64,000 nt of DNA from Planctomycetota bacterium (GCA_029260735.1 JAJDCR010000141.1:62001-126000), one strand, 5' to 3'. Counted from the first letter of the stretch, positions 34,389 to 43,737 are shown. Notes: a model not told the origin generated them from the letters alone. A program made the numbers and translations.

Positions 34389-34422
34389 TTCCAGATGATT
34401 CTGGAAGGCGTTTTTCTCGCCT
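34389..34422 (+). promoter_or_regulatory. Tandem hairpins in the thrS leader
   Basis: TTCCAGA/TCTGGAA with a 4-nt loop (34389-34406) is followed directly by AGGCG/CGCCT with a 7-nt loop (34406-34422). They lie between the putative promoter and thrS. thrS is autoregulated through leader hairpins in E. coli and by T-boxes in Firmicutes, but I see no T-box sequence or Thr anticodon in the loops here. Confidence 0.35.
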
Positions 34423-34488
34423 GGTATTATCAACCTTTGAAGTAATTAGAAAAGTTGAAAAGTTTTTTCTTGAAGAATGGAGTTTTTT

Positions 34489-36450
34489 GTGAGTATGATA
34501 CAACTGAAGGTAGATGGTGAAGTTTTTGATTGTGAGCCAGGAGTAAAACCCTCTGATTTATATGAAAAATTCGGAGTAAAAGAAGAAGAAGCTCTCGCTG
34601 CAAAAATGAATGGAAAAACCATTGACCTATACATTCCCCTCCAAGAATCTGGAGATTTTTCCTATGTACAAGTAGGAAGCCAAGAGGGGTTAGAAATTAT
34701 GCGCCATTCAATGGCTCACCTAATGGCCCAAGCAATTCTTCGAATATATAAGAATGTTGAATTTGCAATTGGCCCCGTTATTGAAAATGGGTTTTACTAC
34801 GACTTTGATTTAGAGCATACTTTTACTCCAGAAGACTTTGATAAGATCGAAGCCGAAATGCAACGTATTATTAAGGAAAATATTCCTATTCGTCGCTTTG
34901 AGTGCAGCAAAGAAAAAAGTCGAGAGATACTAGAAAAGCAACGAGCCCGTTTCAAGCAAGAATTACTAGAAGAAATTGATGAGAAAGAAACCTTTAGCTT
35001 TTACGAACAAGGAGATTTCACAGACTGGTGCCGTGGACCTCATGTCGACAGAACAGGTAAATTAAAAGAATTTAAATTACTAAATGTCGCGGGGGCCTAT
35101 TGGCGAGGCGATGAAAAGAGAAATATGCTGCAAAGAGTTTATGCCACAGGTTTTTTTGAAAAAACAAGTCTGGAGGAATACCTCTTTCAACGGGAAGAAG
35201 CCAAAAAACGAGATCATCGTAAATTAGGCAAAGATCTCGATTTCTTTTCTTTTCATGAAGAGGGACCTGGTTTCCCTTTTTGGCATCCTAATGGAACTGT
35301 CCTCTACAAAGAAGTAAGACGCTATGTTGATGAAATTCTCATTGATCACGACTACCAAGAAATTATGACTCCAATGATTCTAAATGAGACATTGTGGCAT
35401 CAAAGTGGACACTGGGATCATTACCGAGATAACATGTACTTTGTTGACATTGATGAACAGAACTTTGCAGTCAAACCCATGAACTGCCCTGGTTGTTGTC
35501 TAATCTATAAAAATACTCCGCGCTCGTTTCGAGATTTACCAGCAAAATATGCTGAGTGGGGTCAAGTCCATCGTCATGAGAAACGAGGTGTTCTTTCTGG
35601 TTTGCAAAGAGTTCGCTGCTTTACTCAAGATGACGCTCATGTATTTTGTCTAATGGAACAAATGGAAGAGCAGTTGATCGACATGATGAACATGATAGAT
35701 ACAATCTATCGAAAATTTGGTTTCGACTACAAAACTGAGCTTTCGACTCGGCCTAAAAACTCTATTGGCTCTGATGAAGTATGGGAAGCTTCAGAGAAAT
35801 CACTCGAAAATGCTTTGATTAAAAAAGGAGCCGAATATAAAATCAATCCAGGAGACGGTGCTTTCTATGGACCAAAGATTGATTTCCACATAAAAGATTG
35901 CCTAGGACGTTCTTGGCAATGTGGTACAATTCAAGTAGATATGTCTATGCCCGAACGATTTGACCTCAGCTATGCTGGCCAAGATAATCAGAAGCATCGT
36001 CCTATCATGATCCACCGAGCTCTTCTCGGATCCCTAGAGAGATTTGTCAGTATAATGATCGAGCATTTTGGGGGAGCATTCCCTACATGGCTGGCTCCTG
36101 AGCAAATCCGAGTTCTGCCTATCAGCAGCAAAAAACATTTAGACTATGCTAGTGAGGTGACTAAAAAACTAAAGAAAGCTGGCTTTCGTGTTAGCTTAAA
36201 CAGCCGAGGCCAAAAATTAGGTTATGAAATCCGAGAAGGAGAGGTAAAGAAAATTCCTTACCTTCTCATTGTCGGAAATCGCGAAAAAGAAAACGGAGAA
36301 GTATCTGTGCGCTCTTACCATAAAGGTGATTTAAAGAGCATGCCGATAGACCACTTCATTGAAACAGTTTCTCAGGAAATTTCCGAGCGAAAAATGGAAT
36401 GCCCTTTTGTTAAAAAAGAAGAGGTCAAAAAAGAAGAAGCGGCTAGCTGA
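34489..36450 (+). CDS. thrS: Threonyl-tRNA synthetase
   Basis: This class II synthetase charges tRNA-Thr. The N-terminal TGS domain, the editing and SAD domain (MRHSMAHLMAQAI, zinc-type HxxxH; WCRGPHVDRTG) and the catalytic core are complete: MNCPGCCLIYK, HEKRGVLSGLQRVRCFTQDDAHVFC, GAFYGPKIDFHIKD, WQCGTIQVD and MIHRALLGSLERF. The anticodon-binding domain follows. The start is GTG at 34489 with GGAG six bases upstream, giving 653 residues; ATG 34495 is the alternative. A short Lys/Glu-rich tail ends the protein. Confidence 0.96.
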   Translation: MSMIQLKVDGEVFDCEPGVKPSDLYEKFGVKEEEALAAKMNGKTIDLYIPLQESGDFSYVQVGSQEGLEIMRHSMAHLMAQAILRIYKNVEFAIGPVIENGFYYDFDLEHTFTPEDFDKIEAEMQRIIKENIPIRRFECSKEKSREILEKQRARFKQELLEEIDEKETFSFYEQGDFTDWCRGPHVDRTGKLKEFKLLNVAGAYWRGDEKRNMLQRVYATGFFEKTSLEEYLFQREEAKKRDHRKLGKDLDFFSFHEEGPGFPFWHPNGTVLYKEVRRYVDEILIDHDYQEIMTPMILNETLWHQSGHWDHYRDNMYFVDIDEQNFAVKPMNCPGCCLIYKNTPRSFRDLPAKYAEWGQVHRHEKRGVLSGLQRVRCFTQDDAHVFCLMEQMEEQLIDMMNMIDTIYRKFGFDYKTELSTRPKNSIGSDEVWEASEKSLENALIKKGAEYKINPGDGAFYGPKIDFHIKDCLGRSWQCGTIQVDMSMPERFDLSYAGQDNQKHRPIMIHRALLGSLERFVSIMIEHFGGAFPTWLAPEQIRVLPISSKKHLDYASEVTKKLKKAGFRVSLNSRGQKLGYEIREGEVKKIPYLLIVGNREKENGEVSVRSYHKGDLKSMPIDHFIETVSQEISERKMECPFVKKEEVKKEEAAS

Positions 36451-36458
36451 TAAACCCT

Positions 36459-36543
36459 TGGAGGGTGAGGCTCCTGCCGCGCCGGAGATGTGCTTTGTTT
36501 CTAGCCAAGCACATCCCCTGTTCGGCAGGAGCCTCACCCTCCA
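36459..36543. repeat. Nested GC-rich inverted repeat between thrS and ruvA
   Basis: Perfect 21-bp outer arms (36459-36479 and 36523-36543) enclose an inner 9-bp hairpin, GATGTGCTT with AAGCACATC (36487-36495, 36507-36515). The element is much more GC-rich than the flanks and has no T-run. It could be a transcript structure or a small palindromic mobile element. Confidence 0.65.
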
Positions 36544-36622
36544 CCCGTGCGTAGTAACACGGTCACAACGATAATGATCAAAGGCTAACAAATCAAAAAC
36601 AAGACAGGAAAACAAAAAATAT

Positions 36623-37204
36623 ATGTTTGAGTATCTAAAAGGGAAGGTTATCTCCTGTGAGGGGGGAAAGCTAGTTTTAGACGTGGGGCAAGTGGGTTTT
36701 GCTATCAAGGTGCCACTTTCTACCGAGGTAAATCTGAAAACTCAAAGTGAAGCAACAGTTTTAGTAAGTACATCCATTCGAGACGACAGTATCCGCATTT
36801 TTGGCTTTTCAACGGAGGAGGAACGTCTCCTCTTTGAAAAACTTCAAACTATTAGTGGTGTAGGCCCCGCCTTAGCTCTTGCTGTATTGTCTGGAGGAAC
36901 TCCCGCCCAATTAAGAGAAGCTATCCTTTCAGAGAATTTAGCTTTTTTTAAGAAAATAAAAGGAGCTGGTCCTAAAACAGCCAAGAGAATTATCCTTGAA
37001 TTAAAAGGAAGTATCCAAGATCTCCCCTTAACAATGAGCCCAGATTCTCAACAAGCCCCTCTCTACAAGGATGCACTATCTGCTTTGATTGCTCTGGGCA
37101 TAGCCGAACCTATAGCAAAAGAAGCTGTCGAAAAAGGAGTTACTCAACTAGGCCCAGAAGCTTCATTAGATGAACTCATTCGTAAATCCCTACAAGAAAT
37201 TTAA
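36623..37204 (+). CDS. ruvA: Holliday junction branch migration protein RuvA
   Basis: This 193-residue protein forms the RuvA tetramer that holds Holliday junctions for the RuvB motor. The N-terminal OB fold (MFEYLKGKVISCEGGKLVLDVGQVGF), helix-hairpin-helix repeats (LQTISGVGPALALAVLSG and FKKIKGAGPKTAKRIILELKG) and the C-terminal domain III are all present. ruvB and ruvC are not in the window. The Fur-family gene follows after 19 nt. Confidence 0.95.
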   Translation: MFEYLKGKVISCEGGKLVLDVGQVGFAIKVPLSTEVNLKTQSEATVLVSTSIRDDSIRIFGFSTEEERLLFEKLQTISGVGPALALAVLSGGTPAQLREAILSENLAFFKKIKGAGPKTAKRIILELKGSIQDLPLTMSPDSQQAPLYKDALSALIALGIAEPIAKEAVEKGVTQLGPEASLDELIRKSLQEI

Positions 37205-37223
37205 ACATCCCTAAGGAACTAAA

Positions 37224-37679
37224 ATGGAAATGGATAAAGCCGAAATAAAAAAACTCGCTGAGTTTTGTCAAAAAATGGGGCTTAAATTTACCTCTGCCCG
37301 CCGCAAAGTTTTAGAAACTATTATGGCCTGCCCTTCCCATTTCCAGGCAGAAGACCTCTTAGTTCAAATGAGACAGCAAGGAGTCAAAGTTTCCAAGGCT
37401 AGTATTTACAGGACTCTTCCTTTGCTTGTCCAAGGAAGTTTTATTCGAGAAGTAGGTGTTGGTGACAAACAAACCCATTACCAGTACAGTTATGGTCGTC
37501 CTGCCCTTGATCATCTAATTTGCTTAAACTGTGGAAAAATTTCCGAGTTCCGGGAGTCTAAAGTAAACTTAGCTTTGCAAGAAATTTACCAAAAATATGG
37601 TTTCACTCCAAAAAAAGAAGTTATTTTGGAGATAGAAGGCTACTGCGAGTTTTGTCGGCACGCTATTCCTGAGAGCTAA
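37224..37679 (+). CDS. Fur/PerR-family metalloregulator
   Basis: This 151-residue protein has an N-terminal winged helix (LKFTSARRKVLETIMAC, VSKASIYRTLPLLVQG) and a C-terminal dimerisation domain. A CLNC pair and a CEFC pair are present, the four-Cys structural zinc site of the family. The sensory HxH-type ligands are represented by HYQYSYGRPALDHLICLNC. It should repress metal-uptake or peroxide-response genes; Fur and PerR cannot be separated from sequence alone. It is probably co-transcribed with ruvA. Confidence 0.9.
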   Translation: MEMDKAEIKKLAEFCQKMGLKFTSARRKVLETIMACPSHFQAEDLLVQMRQQGVKVSKASIYRTLPLLVQGSFIREVGVGDKQTHYQYSYGRPALDHLICLNCGKISEFRESKVNLALQEIYQKYGFTPKKEVILEIEGYCEFCRHAIPES

Positions 37680-37701
37680 GAGCTACAACAAAAAGAGATT
37701 T

Positions 37702-39627
37702 TTAGATCCCCGAAATCACTTCAACAACATCTGCCCCTTGAAAAATTAATCCAGAAATATCTGTATTATCGCCAGAGTATCGACCAACCACAAAAATTTT
37801 AAGGCTCGGAAAATCTCGTTTAATATCACTAACTAAGAGAGAAATTTTTTCTTCGTAACTTATATCGCTACCGCAAAAAGCCACTGCACTATATTTGTCC
37901 AAGTTTTTCATTTCAGCCTCTTCTTCAACAATTATGGGAGTTATTCCTCCACATGCTAAAAAATCTTGGGCAAAAGCTAGTCTCTGCTTAGTAGTATCCT
38001 CCTTGTCCAATAAAAGTAAACAAACTTTCTTAGATTGCTGAGTTTCTCTCAGCTTTTCAAAAACTTCAGCTCCTCGGCAACTTTCGAGAGGACTCACAAC
38101 AAGAGAAGCTTTTTCTTCCAAATCCCAACGAGGAGCCTTACTAAGCACTTGTTCAGCCAACCCCTCTAAGCTAGAGAAATCTACTTCTGGAAAAACAACC
38201 ACACTTGTTTTTTTCTTACTCTTCTGCCCCAAAGACAAAATTTTTTCTTTTTCTGCAATAGAGTAAAGATTCGTTCCCAACAAAATTTCTTTTCTTGTTC
38301 TAAGAAGTTTTTTTCTATATTTAAGACTTGTTGCGATTTCTTTTTGAATGAAACCACTTTGTAAAGCTTTCAAGAGGCCACCTTCTTTTTCAACATCTTG
38401 AAAAATTTTCCAACTTTCTTCGACAAACTGCTGGGTAAGATTCTCCAAGTAATAAGATCCTCCAGCTGGATCTAAACTCCGATGAAGATTACTCTCTTCC
38501 TTTATTAGATTTTGAATATTACGAGCCAAGCGCTGAGCGTCAGGATCATTTTCTTCCTTGTCTTGATTATGAGAGCTCGTTGTAATGTAGTTGCTCCCCC
38601 CGATAACTGCAGCCATTGTTTCTGTTGTTGTCCTTAGCAAGTTAGTGTAGGGATCACAGACTGTTTTGTTCCACAAAGAACTTTGACTACGAATTTTCAT
38701 TTGAGCCTTTCCTGCTCCATCTGGATCAAATTTAGTATATATTTGCCCCCAAAGAAAGCGAGCTGCTCTTAGCTTAGCAATTTCAAAAAAGAAATTAGTT
38801 CCTATGGAAAAAGAAAAAAGGCAAGAGGAGTTAATTTCGGCAGGGCTAAGACCTTTTTCGGTAAACTGATCAAAGTATTCTACTGCAGCCGCTAAGGTAA
38901 ACGCCAGTTCTTGGGCAAGAGTTGCTCCCGCTTGATGCCAAGAAGAACTGCTGATTGTGAGGCCAAAGAAGCCAGGAAGATGGCTTTGAATAAAATGAAA
39001 TAAACGATAGCAAGAATCAAAAGGATCTTTCCCATGAACTTCACCTTGACAAGATAAAGTATGAACAAGATCGTTGTCAATGGAGCCAAAAATTTTATGG
39101 AGAGGGACATTTTTTTCTTGGGCCCACACAACAAGATTTGCCATAACCCATGAACTAGCAGAGCCAGCAGAAAGAGAAAGAGAAAAACTGTCGTCTAAAA
39201 TTTTTTCCTCCATTTTTTCCCACAAAGAAGAAAAAGATTCCGCAGAAAAATTTTCCCAGGAAAAACCAGGAGAAAAAACAAACCCTACTTCATCTAATCC
39301 CCCAGAAATGCCTTTGTGCATCATTTTGTTCGTCAATAAGGGATCTTCCACGAAAAAATTTTGACTAATAGACCAAGCTAACTTTTTTTCGCCAGAGTGA
39401 CTTCCTCGTAGGTAAGGATACTCTCCTGGAAGAGAAGAGGATATAGTTTTCCACTCTTCTTGGTCATAATAAGGCTGAACAGATATGTTATCAAATGTCT
39501 TCCAAGTAAATTTTTCGCGAAAGTTACCTTTTCCCCAAGCATCTTCTGCCATTTTCTCCCATTGTTCTCGTGAATGTGCAGGAAAATCTTCAAATAGTTT
39601 TGATCGTTTTGATAATGAATCCGTCAT
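37702..39627 (-). CDS. mutA: Methylmalonyl-CoA mutase, small (beta) subunit
   Basis: The protein has 641 residues. The TIM-barrel-type mutase domain is clear (GSIDNDLVHTLSCQGE, LAFTLAAAVEYFDQ, TNFFFEIAKLRAARFLW, SYYLENLT). The C-terminal B12-fold region lacks the cobalamin-binding DxHxxG (CGSDISYEEK stands in its place), as expected for the non-catalytic subunit. It pairs with the MutB large subunit in propionate or methylmalonyl-CoA metabolism. No mutB, meaB or epimerase lies in the window; the next gene upstream on this strand is a kinase on the opposite strand. Hence it is either the last member of a separated pair or solitary. Confidence 0.85.
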   Translation of the reverse strand: MTDSLSKRSKLFEDFPAHSREQWEKMAEDAWGKGNFREKFTWKTFDNISVQPYYDQEEWKTISSSLPGEYPYLRGSHSGEKKLAWSISQNFFVEDPLLTNKMMHKGISGGLDEVGFVFSPGFSWENFSAESFSSLWEKMEEKILDDSFSLSLSAGSASSWVMANLVVWAQEKNVPLHKIFGSIDNDLVHTLSCQGEVHGKDPFDSCYRLFHFIQSHLPGFFGLTISSSSWHQAGATLAQELAFTLAAAVEYFDQFTEKGLSPAEINSSCLFSFSIGTNFFFEIAKLRAARFLWGQIYTKFDPDGAGKAQMKIRSQSSLWNKTVCDPYTNLLRTTTETMAAVIGGSNYITTSSHNQDKEENDPDAQRLARNIQNLIKEESNLHRSLDPAGGSYYLENLTQQFVEESWKIFQDVEKEGGLLKALQSGFIQKEIATSLKYRKKLLRTRKEILLGTNLYSIAEKEKILSLGQKSKKKTSVVVFPEVDFSSLEGLAEQVLSKAPRWDLEEKASLVVSPLESCRGAEVFEKLRETQQSKKVCLLLLDKEDTTKQRLAFAQDFLACGGITPIIVEEEAEMKNLDKYSAVAFCGSDISYEEKISLLVSDIKRDFPSLKIFVVGRYSGDNTDISGLIFQGADVVEVISGI

Positions 39628-39892
39628 TTTCTTTCCTTCTTAAGAAGTTATTCAAAAAAGTTTTTGGCATTATAAATAAAGCTGTTCAGTCGAGCAAAAG
39701 GAATTTATGATCTAAAGGATAATTATTTTGCTACAATCTCACCTAAATTTTCTCTTTTATTTCCTAAACCAGAGACTAACTTGACTTTTTCTCTCTACAG
39801 AGATAGAATATTAGCAATGTCTGTTTGAAAGTAAATGAAATATATTTCCTATTCCAAAAAAGGCCTAGAATACTTGATGTGAGGAGCATGGA

Positions 39893-42175
39893 ATGGATTC
39901 AATTTCCGGTACGCAGTTGGTTGCTATACTAAAAGCAACTCAATGCGTTCCTCAGAAAACCATAGATAAAATCAATCGTCGTATCCAATCTCTAGAAAAT
40001 TCTGATGGAGATATTTTGCAGACATTGACTTCTAATCGCATTTTATCACCTGAGGTCTGTGACCAAGTTCAAACGTTTTTATCTTTCTTGGAAAAAAAAT
40101 TCCCTCAAGGACAAATGCCATCGGAAAGCCATACCCATATTGAATTTGATACCCTTTCTTTAGCCAGAAAAAAGGATATTATTTTTGCTCGGCAAGCTAT
40201 TGCCGACAGTTTATGTTCAGTAGAAGATGCCAACAAGTGCTTTGTTGAACAATACGAGACTACTCAGGAAAAAAAACGAGAAGTACGAATTGGTCAAATT
40301 ATGATCAAAAATCGTTTAGTTTCAGGCGATCGCTATGTCAAAATTAATCGAGAAGTGGAAGAAAAAATAAAAAGTGCTGACCTCAATAAATTTATCATGG
40401 GGGACAGCAGCTTACGTCTTGTCATCAAAAACAGCCTTATCACTTTGAACAAAGCGTCTATTCCTGAATATTTTGGACCTTTTCGTATTATCGAAGAAGT
40501 CGCACGAGGAGGAATGGGAGTTATTTACAAAGCCTGGGATGCCGGTTTGCGTCGCTGTGTAGCAATCAAAGTTCTTAAAGCCTGGGAACATCCTCCCATA
40601 GAGGAAATCCAAAGATTTCATAGAGAAGCACGTCTAGCGGCCAGTTTAAATCACTCCAATATTGTTAAAATCCATGGAGCTGGTGAAGTCGATGGAGTCC
40701 ATTATTTCACCATGGACTTTGTCGAAGGAAAAACTCTCCACCAACTTCTCCAGGAATCCACTAGCTTAAGTGAGCAAAGAGCTCTGGTTATTGTTCGAGA
40801 AATAGCACTAGCCCTGGAGTATGCTCACTCTAAAGATGTAGTTCATAGAGATGTTAAGCCTGGTAATATCATGCTAGACAAATCAGATCGTGTACTTTTA
40901 GCAGACTTTGGCTTAGCTAAAGGTACTAATTCAGAGAGTGTACATTTAACCAAAAGTGGAGATACCATTGGCACTCCCGCCTATATGTCACCTGAGCAAG
41001 CCCAGGGAGAAACGGAGGTAGATGGTCGTAGCGACATCTATTCACTAGGAGCTGTTCTCTACGAAATGACTACGGGAAAGCGTCCTTTTGAAGGAAGTTC
41101 CGTTGGAGCTATCATTTCAGATGTTATCTCAAAAGAACTACTTCCCCCTTCTAAAATTAACCCCAACCAACACCCAGATGTGGAAAAAATTTGCCTAAAG
41201 GCTATGGCTAAAAATCCCAGCCAAAGGTATTCTACAGCTCAAGAATTAGCTGATGACATTGAACGTTTTTTGTCGGGAGACAAAATTCTCGCCAAAAAAA
41301 CGGGCACTCTACAAAGATTTTGGAAAAAGTTTGCTTCTAACTCTCATCTCATAATAATCGTTTTCATACTCCTCTCTTTGCTTTTATTTACAGGAGGTCG
41401 AATCTTTTTAGATCATCAAAAAGCAGACCGCAATTACACAAAAGGACTTCAGCATCTTCACTCAAGAAATGATAACAAAGCACTAGAGTATCTAAATTTA
41501 GCTCGAGAAAACTCTCTTATCGAAAAAAAAATAGCGGAGTTACTTCGCAAAAAATCATTCGACCACATAAAAAAAGGGATCACCTCTCAAACCTCTTACT
41601 CAGAGCAAAAAAAACGCTTAGAGACTCGAAAGAAACAGTACTTGAGAGATCTAGACCAAGCAGTAAATTCTCAAGAACGGGAATCTGCTCTCTCTCTTCT
41701 TAACGACTTAGAAAATCTCAAGGTAAAAAATTTCGCCAATTTAATTACAGCAATAAAACATTTTAAAAAAGCTTTATTTTGGTTTCCCAGTAACGAAGTT
41801 GCTCAAAAGTTTTTAGCCAAAATATATGAAAATTTATTTCTTGAGTCAAAAATTCATCCCTGGAAAAAAATACGCCTATTTTCTCTTCCTTTAAAAATAA
41901 AAAGTTATCTTAGTAAGAAAATGGTATCAGGGAAGTTATTGGAACATTTTACAAAAAATCATCAAAAGCTCTCTCCTACAAACACAATAGAAGAACTAGA
42001 ACCCGATACTTGGTGGCTAATACGTGATGGGGAAAACAGATATCAGTTTTGCATTGTGAGAGCAAATAATGAGCTACAAGTTTATCGTGAAGAAAGCAAT
42101 TTCTATGAAATGATGCTTTGGAACTATTATTTACGCAAATACTACACTTTCAATCGAGAAAAAAAGAGAAATTAA
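39893..42175 (+). CDS. Membrane Ser/Thr protein kinase with N-terminal adaptor-like domain
   Basis: The protein has 760 residues. The N-terminus (about 1-170) holds helical modules, one of which matches the 72-aa protein at 12425-12643. The Hanks kinase domain spans about 198-470 with ARGGMGVIYKAWD (G-loop), AIKVLK, HRDVKPGNIML, DFGLAKG and GTPAYMSPEQAQ, all catalytic residues intact. A membrane helix lies at about 483-505. The C-terminal about 255 residues are helical and extracytoplasmic, with a TPR-like start, and may sense the envelope. It begins a run of plus-strand genes (42186, 42549, 43516, 43810, 44732, 46584) with short gaps. Confidence 0.92.
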   Translation: MDSISGTQLVAILKATQCVPQKTIDKINRRIQSLENSDGDILQTLTSNRILSPEVCDQVQTFLSFLEKKFPQGQMPSESHTHIEFDTLSLARKKDIIFARQAIADSLCSVEDANKCFVEQYETTQEKKREVRIGQIMIKNRLVSGDRYVKINREVEEKIKSADLNKFIMGDSSLRLVIKNSLITLNKASIPEYFGPFRIIEEVARGGMGVIYKAWDAGLRRCVAIKVLKAWEHPPIEEIQRFHREARLAASLNHSNIVKIHGAGEVDGVHYFTMDFVEGKTLHQLLQESTSLSEQRALVIVREIALALEYAHSKDVVHRDVKPGNIMLDKSDRVLLADFGLAKGTNSESVHLTKSGDTIGTPAYMSPEQAQGETEVDGRSDIYSLGAVLYEMTTGKRPFEGSSVGAIISDVISKELLPPSKINPNQHPDVEKICLKAMAKNPSQRYSTAQELADDIERFLSGDKILAKKTGTLQRFWKKFASNSHLIIIVFILLSLLLFTGGRIFLDHQKADRNYTKGLQHLHSRNDNKALEYLNLARENSLIEKKIAELLRKKSFDHIKKGITSQTSYSEQKKRLETRKKQYLRDLDQAVNSQERESALSLLNDLENLKVKNFANLITAIKHFKKALFWFPSNEVAQKFLAKIYENLFLESKIHPWKKIRLFSLPLKIKSYLSKKMVSGKLLEHFTKNHQKLSPTNTIEELEPDTWWLIRDGENRYQFCIVRANNELQVYREESNFYEMMLWNYYLRKYYTFNREKKRN

Positions 42176-42185
42176 GGAAACGTGT

Positions 42186-42509
42186 ATGCAATCACCTGAT
42201 ATAAACAATGATCGTGCTAAGGTAGATATCTATCTTAAAAATTTCTTAGTCCGAGGAGAAATTATTGTTGTAAATTCTGGGCAAATCACCCGAGTTTCCG
42301 ATATACTAAATGATGCGAGACCTTTCATTCCTTTGGTCCGTGCAGAAATTTTTAATTTACAAGGAGATAAGGTAGGCGAAGAGCCCATTATTATCTTTCG
42401 TAAAGATAGTGTCGACTTTATTATACCATTTGCCGAGCCAAGAAGAGATGCTAGTTCCTCTCAAAAAGGGAAAACTCAACAAGCTTATGGCTTCGGAAAA
42501 TTCACCTAG
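42186..42509 (+). CDS. Conserved-looking small protein of unknown function
   Basis: This 107-residue protein has no signal or membrane segment. The pattern VRGEIIVVNSGQITRVSDILNDA, spread over residues 22-45, and VRAEIFNLQGDKVGEEPIIIFRKDSVDFIIP suggest a small beta-rich fold like DUF6812-type proteins. It sits 10 nt after the membrane kinase and 39 nt before the second kinase, so it is likely part of the same signalling operon. Function is unknown. Confidence 0.65.
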   Translation: MQSPDINNDRAKVDIYLKNFLVRGEIIVVNSGQITRVSDILNDARPFIPLVRAEIFNLQGDKVGEEPIIIFRKDSVDFIIPFAEPRRDASSSQKGKTQQAYGFGKFT

Positions 42510-42548
42510 AAATCAAGCTTCTCAGATAGGTTTTAAGAGGGTGTCATT

Positions 42549-43523
42549 ATGTTTTTTGATAAAACGGTTAATCTATTCGAGCTACGTAAGCAGGCCGATG
42601 AAGAGTTGACAGACAAGGCAAAAGACAAAAATCAAAATTCTTTAAAGCAAGCTCTTGCCAGCAACCCAAAAAACCTTATTGGATCTGTTTTGGCAAATTG
42701 TAAAATCGGTAAAATTTTAGGAATAGGGGGATCAGGGGTTGTTTACAAGGCTCACCATAAAGAACAAGGGTCTTTAGTCATAAAAGTGCTCCAACCCAAA
42801 CATAAGTTTACCTCTGAAGAGAGTCAACGTTTTCTCAAAGAAATCAATGTTTTAAGCCGCCTAGAGCACGAAAATCTCATTCGAATTCTAAGTGCTGGAA
42901 TAGAACAAGAACTATTTTTCATTTTGATGAATTACATTGAAGGCATGACCTTAGAAAAACTACTCGAAAACGAACAAAAGTTTTCTCCTCAAAGAGCATG
43001 TCAAATTATATTGGGAGCTTCTCATGCAATAAAGGCTGTCCATTCTGCCAATATCATTCATCGAGATATAAAACCTTCTAATATTTTAGTTAGCTCAAAA
43101 AAGCAACAAGTTGTATTACTCGACTTCGGCTTAGTTAAAGACCAACAAATGCCTTGTGATATCACTCAAAGAGGAGTTGCTGTGGGTACCCCTACCTACA
43201 TGGCCCCTGAACAATGCTGTGGTCGAGAAGTAGATTTTCGAACAGATATTTACAGTTTAGGAGCAACTTTTTTTCATCTATTAGTAGGAAAACCTCCTTT
43301 CTTAGGATTTAATGCTGTCGCAACAATGCTAGCTCAAGCTTCGAAACCTTTGGAGTTGCCCCACTCAATAGACCCTAGTATACCTGAAAATATTTCTTTA
43401 ATTGTAGCCCGGATGATGGAAAAAGAGCCGATAAAACGCTATCAAAATATGGATGAGCTAATCGTAGATCTTGAGAAACTTATTCAGGCGAGTAATTCTC
43501 ATCAAGGAGAACCTCTTGCTTGA
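42549..43523 (+). CDS. Cytosolic Ser/Thr protein kinase
   Basis: The protein has 324 residues. A variable N-terminus (1-45) is followed by a complete kinase domain with GIGGSGVVYKAH, VIKVLQ, HRDIKPSNIL, LLDFGLVKD, VGTPTYMAPEQC and YSLGATFFHLLVGKPPF. There is no membrane helix, unlike the kinase two genes upstream. The domain fills almost the whole protein, so inputs must come from partners, possibly the adjacent small protein or ferredoxin. The stop overlaps the start of the ferredoxin gene by 8 nt. Confidence 0.92.
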   Translation: MFFDKTVNLFELRKQADEELTDKAKDKNQNSLKQALASNPKNLIGSVLANCKIGKILGIGGSGVVYKAHHKEQGSLVIKVLQPKHKFTSEESQRFLKEINVLSRLEHENLIRILSAGIEQELFFILMNYIEGMTLEKLLENEQKFSPQRACQIILGASHAIKAVHSANIIHRDIKPSNILVSSKKQQVVLLDFGLVKDQQMPCDITQRGVAVGTPTYMAPEQCCGREVDFRTDIYSLGATFFHLLVGKPPFLGFNAVATMLAQASKPLELPHSIDPSIPENISLIVARMMEKEPIKRYQNMDELIVDLEKLIQASNSHQGEPLA

Positions 43524-43737
43524 AGAAGACTTAGTTTGCTATTGTTTTGAAGTTCCCAGGGATGAGATCATCGAAATTATTCAGAAGAATAAAGCTTGCA
43601 CAGTTGATGATATTCAGCTACATTGTTCTGCTTGCCTAGGCTGTGGAGGATGTCGTCCTGATTTGGAGGAACTCCTCGAAACATTTAGCCCTCCCCCATT
43701 TTCTTTAAAACACGGAAGATCTAGTTTTAAAGAATAA
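43516..43737 (+). CDS. BFD-like [2Fe-2S] protein
   Basis: This 73-residue protein starts at TTG 43516 with AAGGAG six bases upstream, overlapping the kinase stop by 8 nt. The Cys pattern CYCF...CSACLGCGGC is that of the bacterioferritin-associated ferredoxin/NifU-like [2Fe-2S] helix-turn-helix domain. The two-residue CxC and the later CxxC spacing fit cluster binding. In BFD proteins this domain passes electrons to bacterioferritin or sits in larger oxidoreductases. Its coupling to a kinase gene is unusual and suggests redox or iron input. Confidence 0.75.
   Translation: MLEEDLVCYCFEVPRDEIIEIIQKNKACTVDDIQLHCSACLGCGGCRPDLEELLETFSPPPFSLKHGRSSFKE

Noticed and set aside
34211..34488. T-box riboswitch upstream of thrS.
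   Set aside because: No T-box core sequence (GGGTGG-type) or specifier loop; only two small hairpins are seen.
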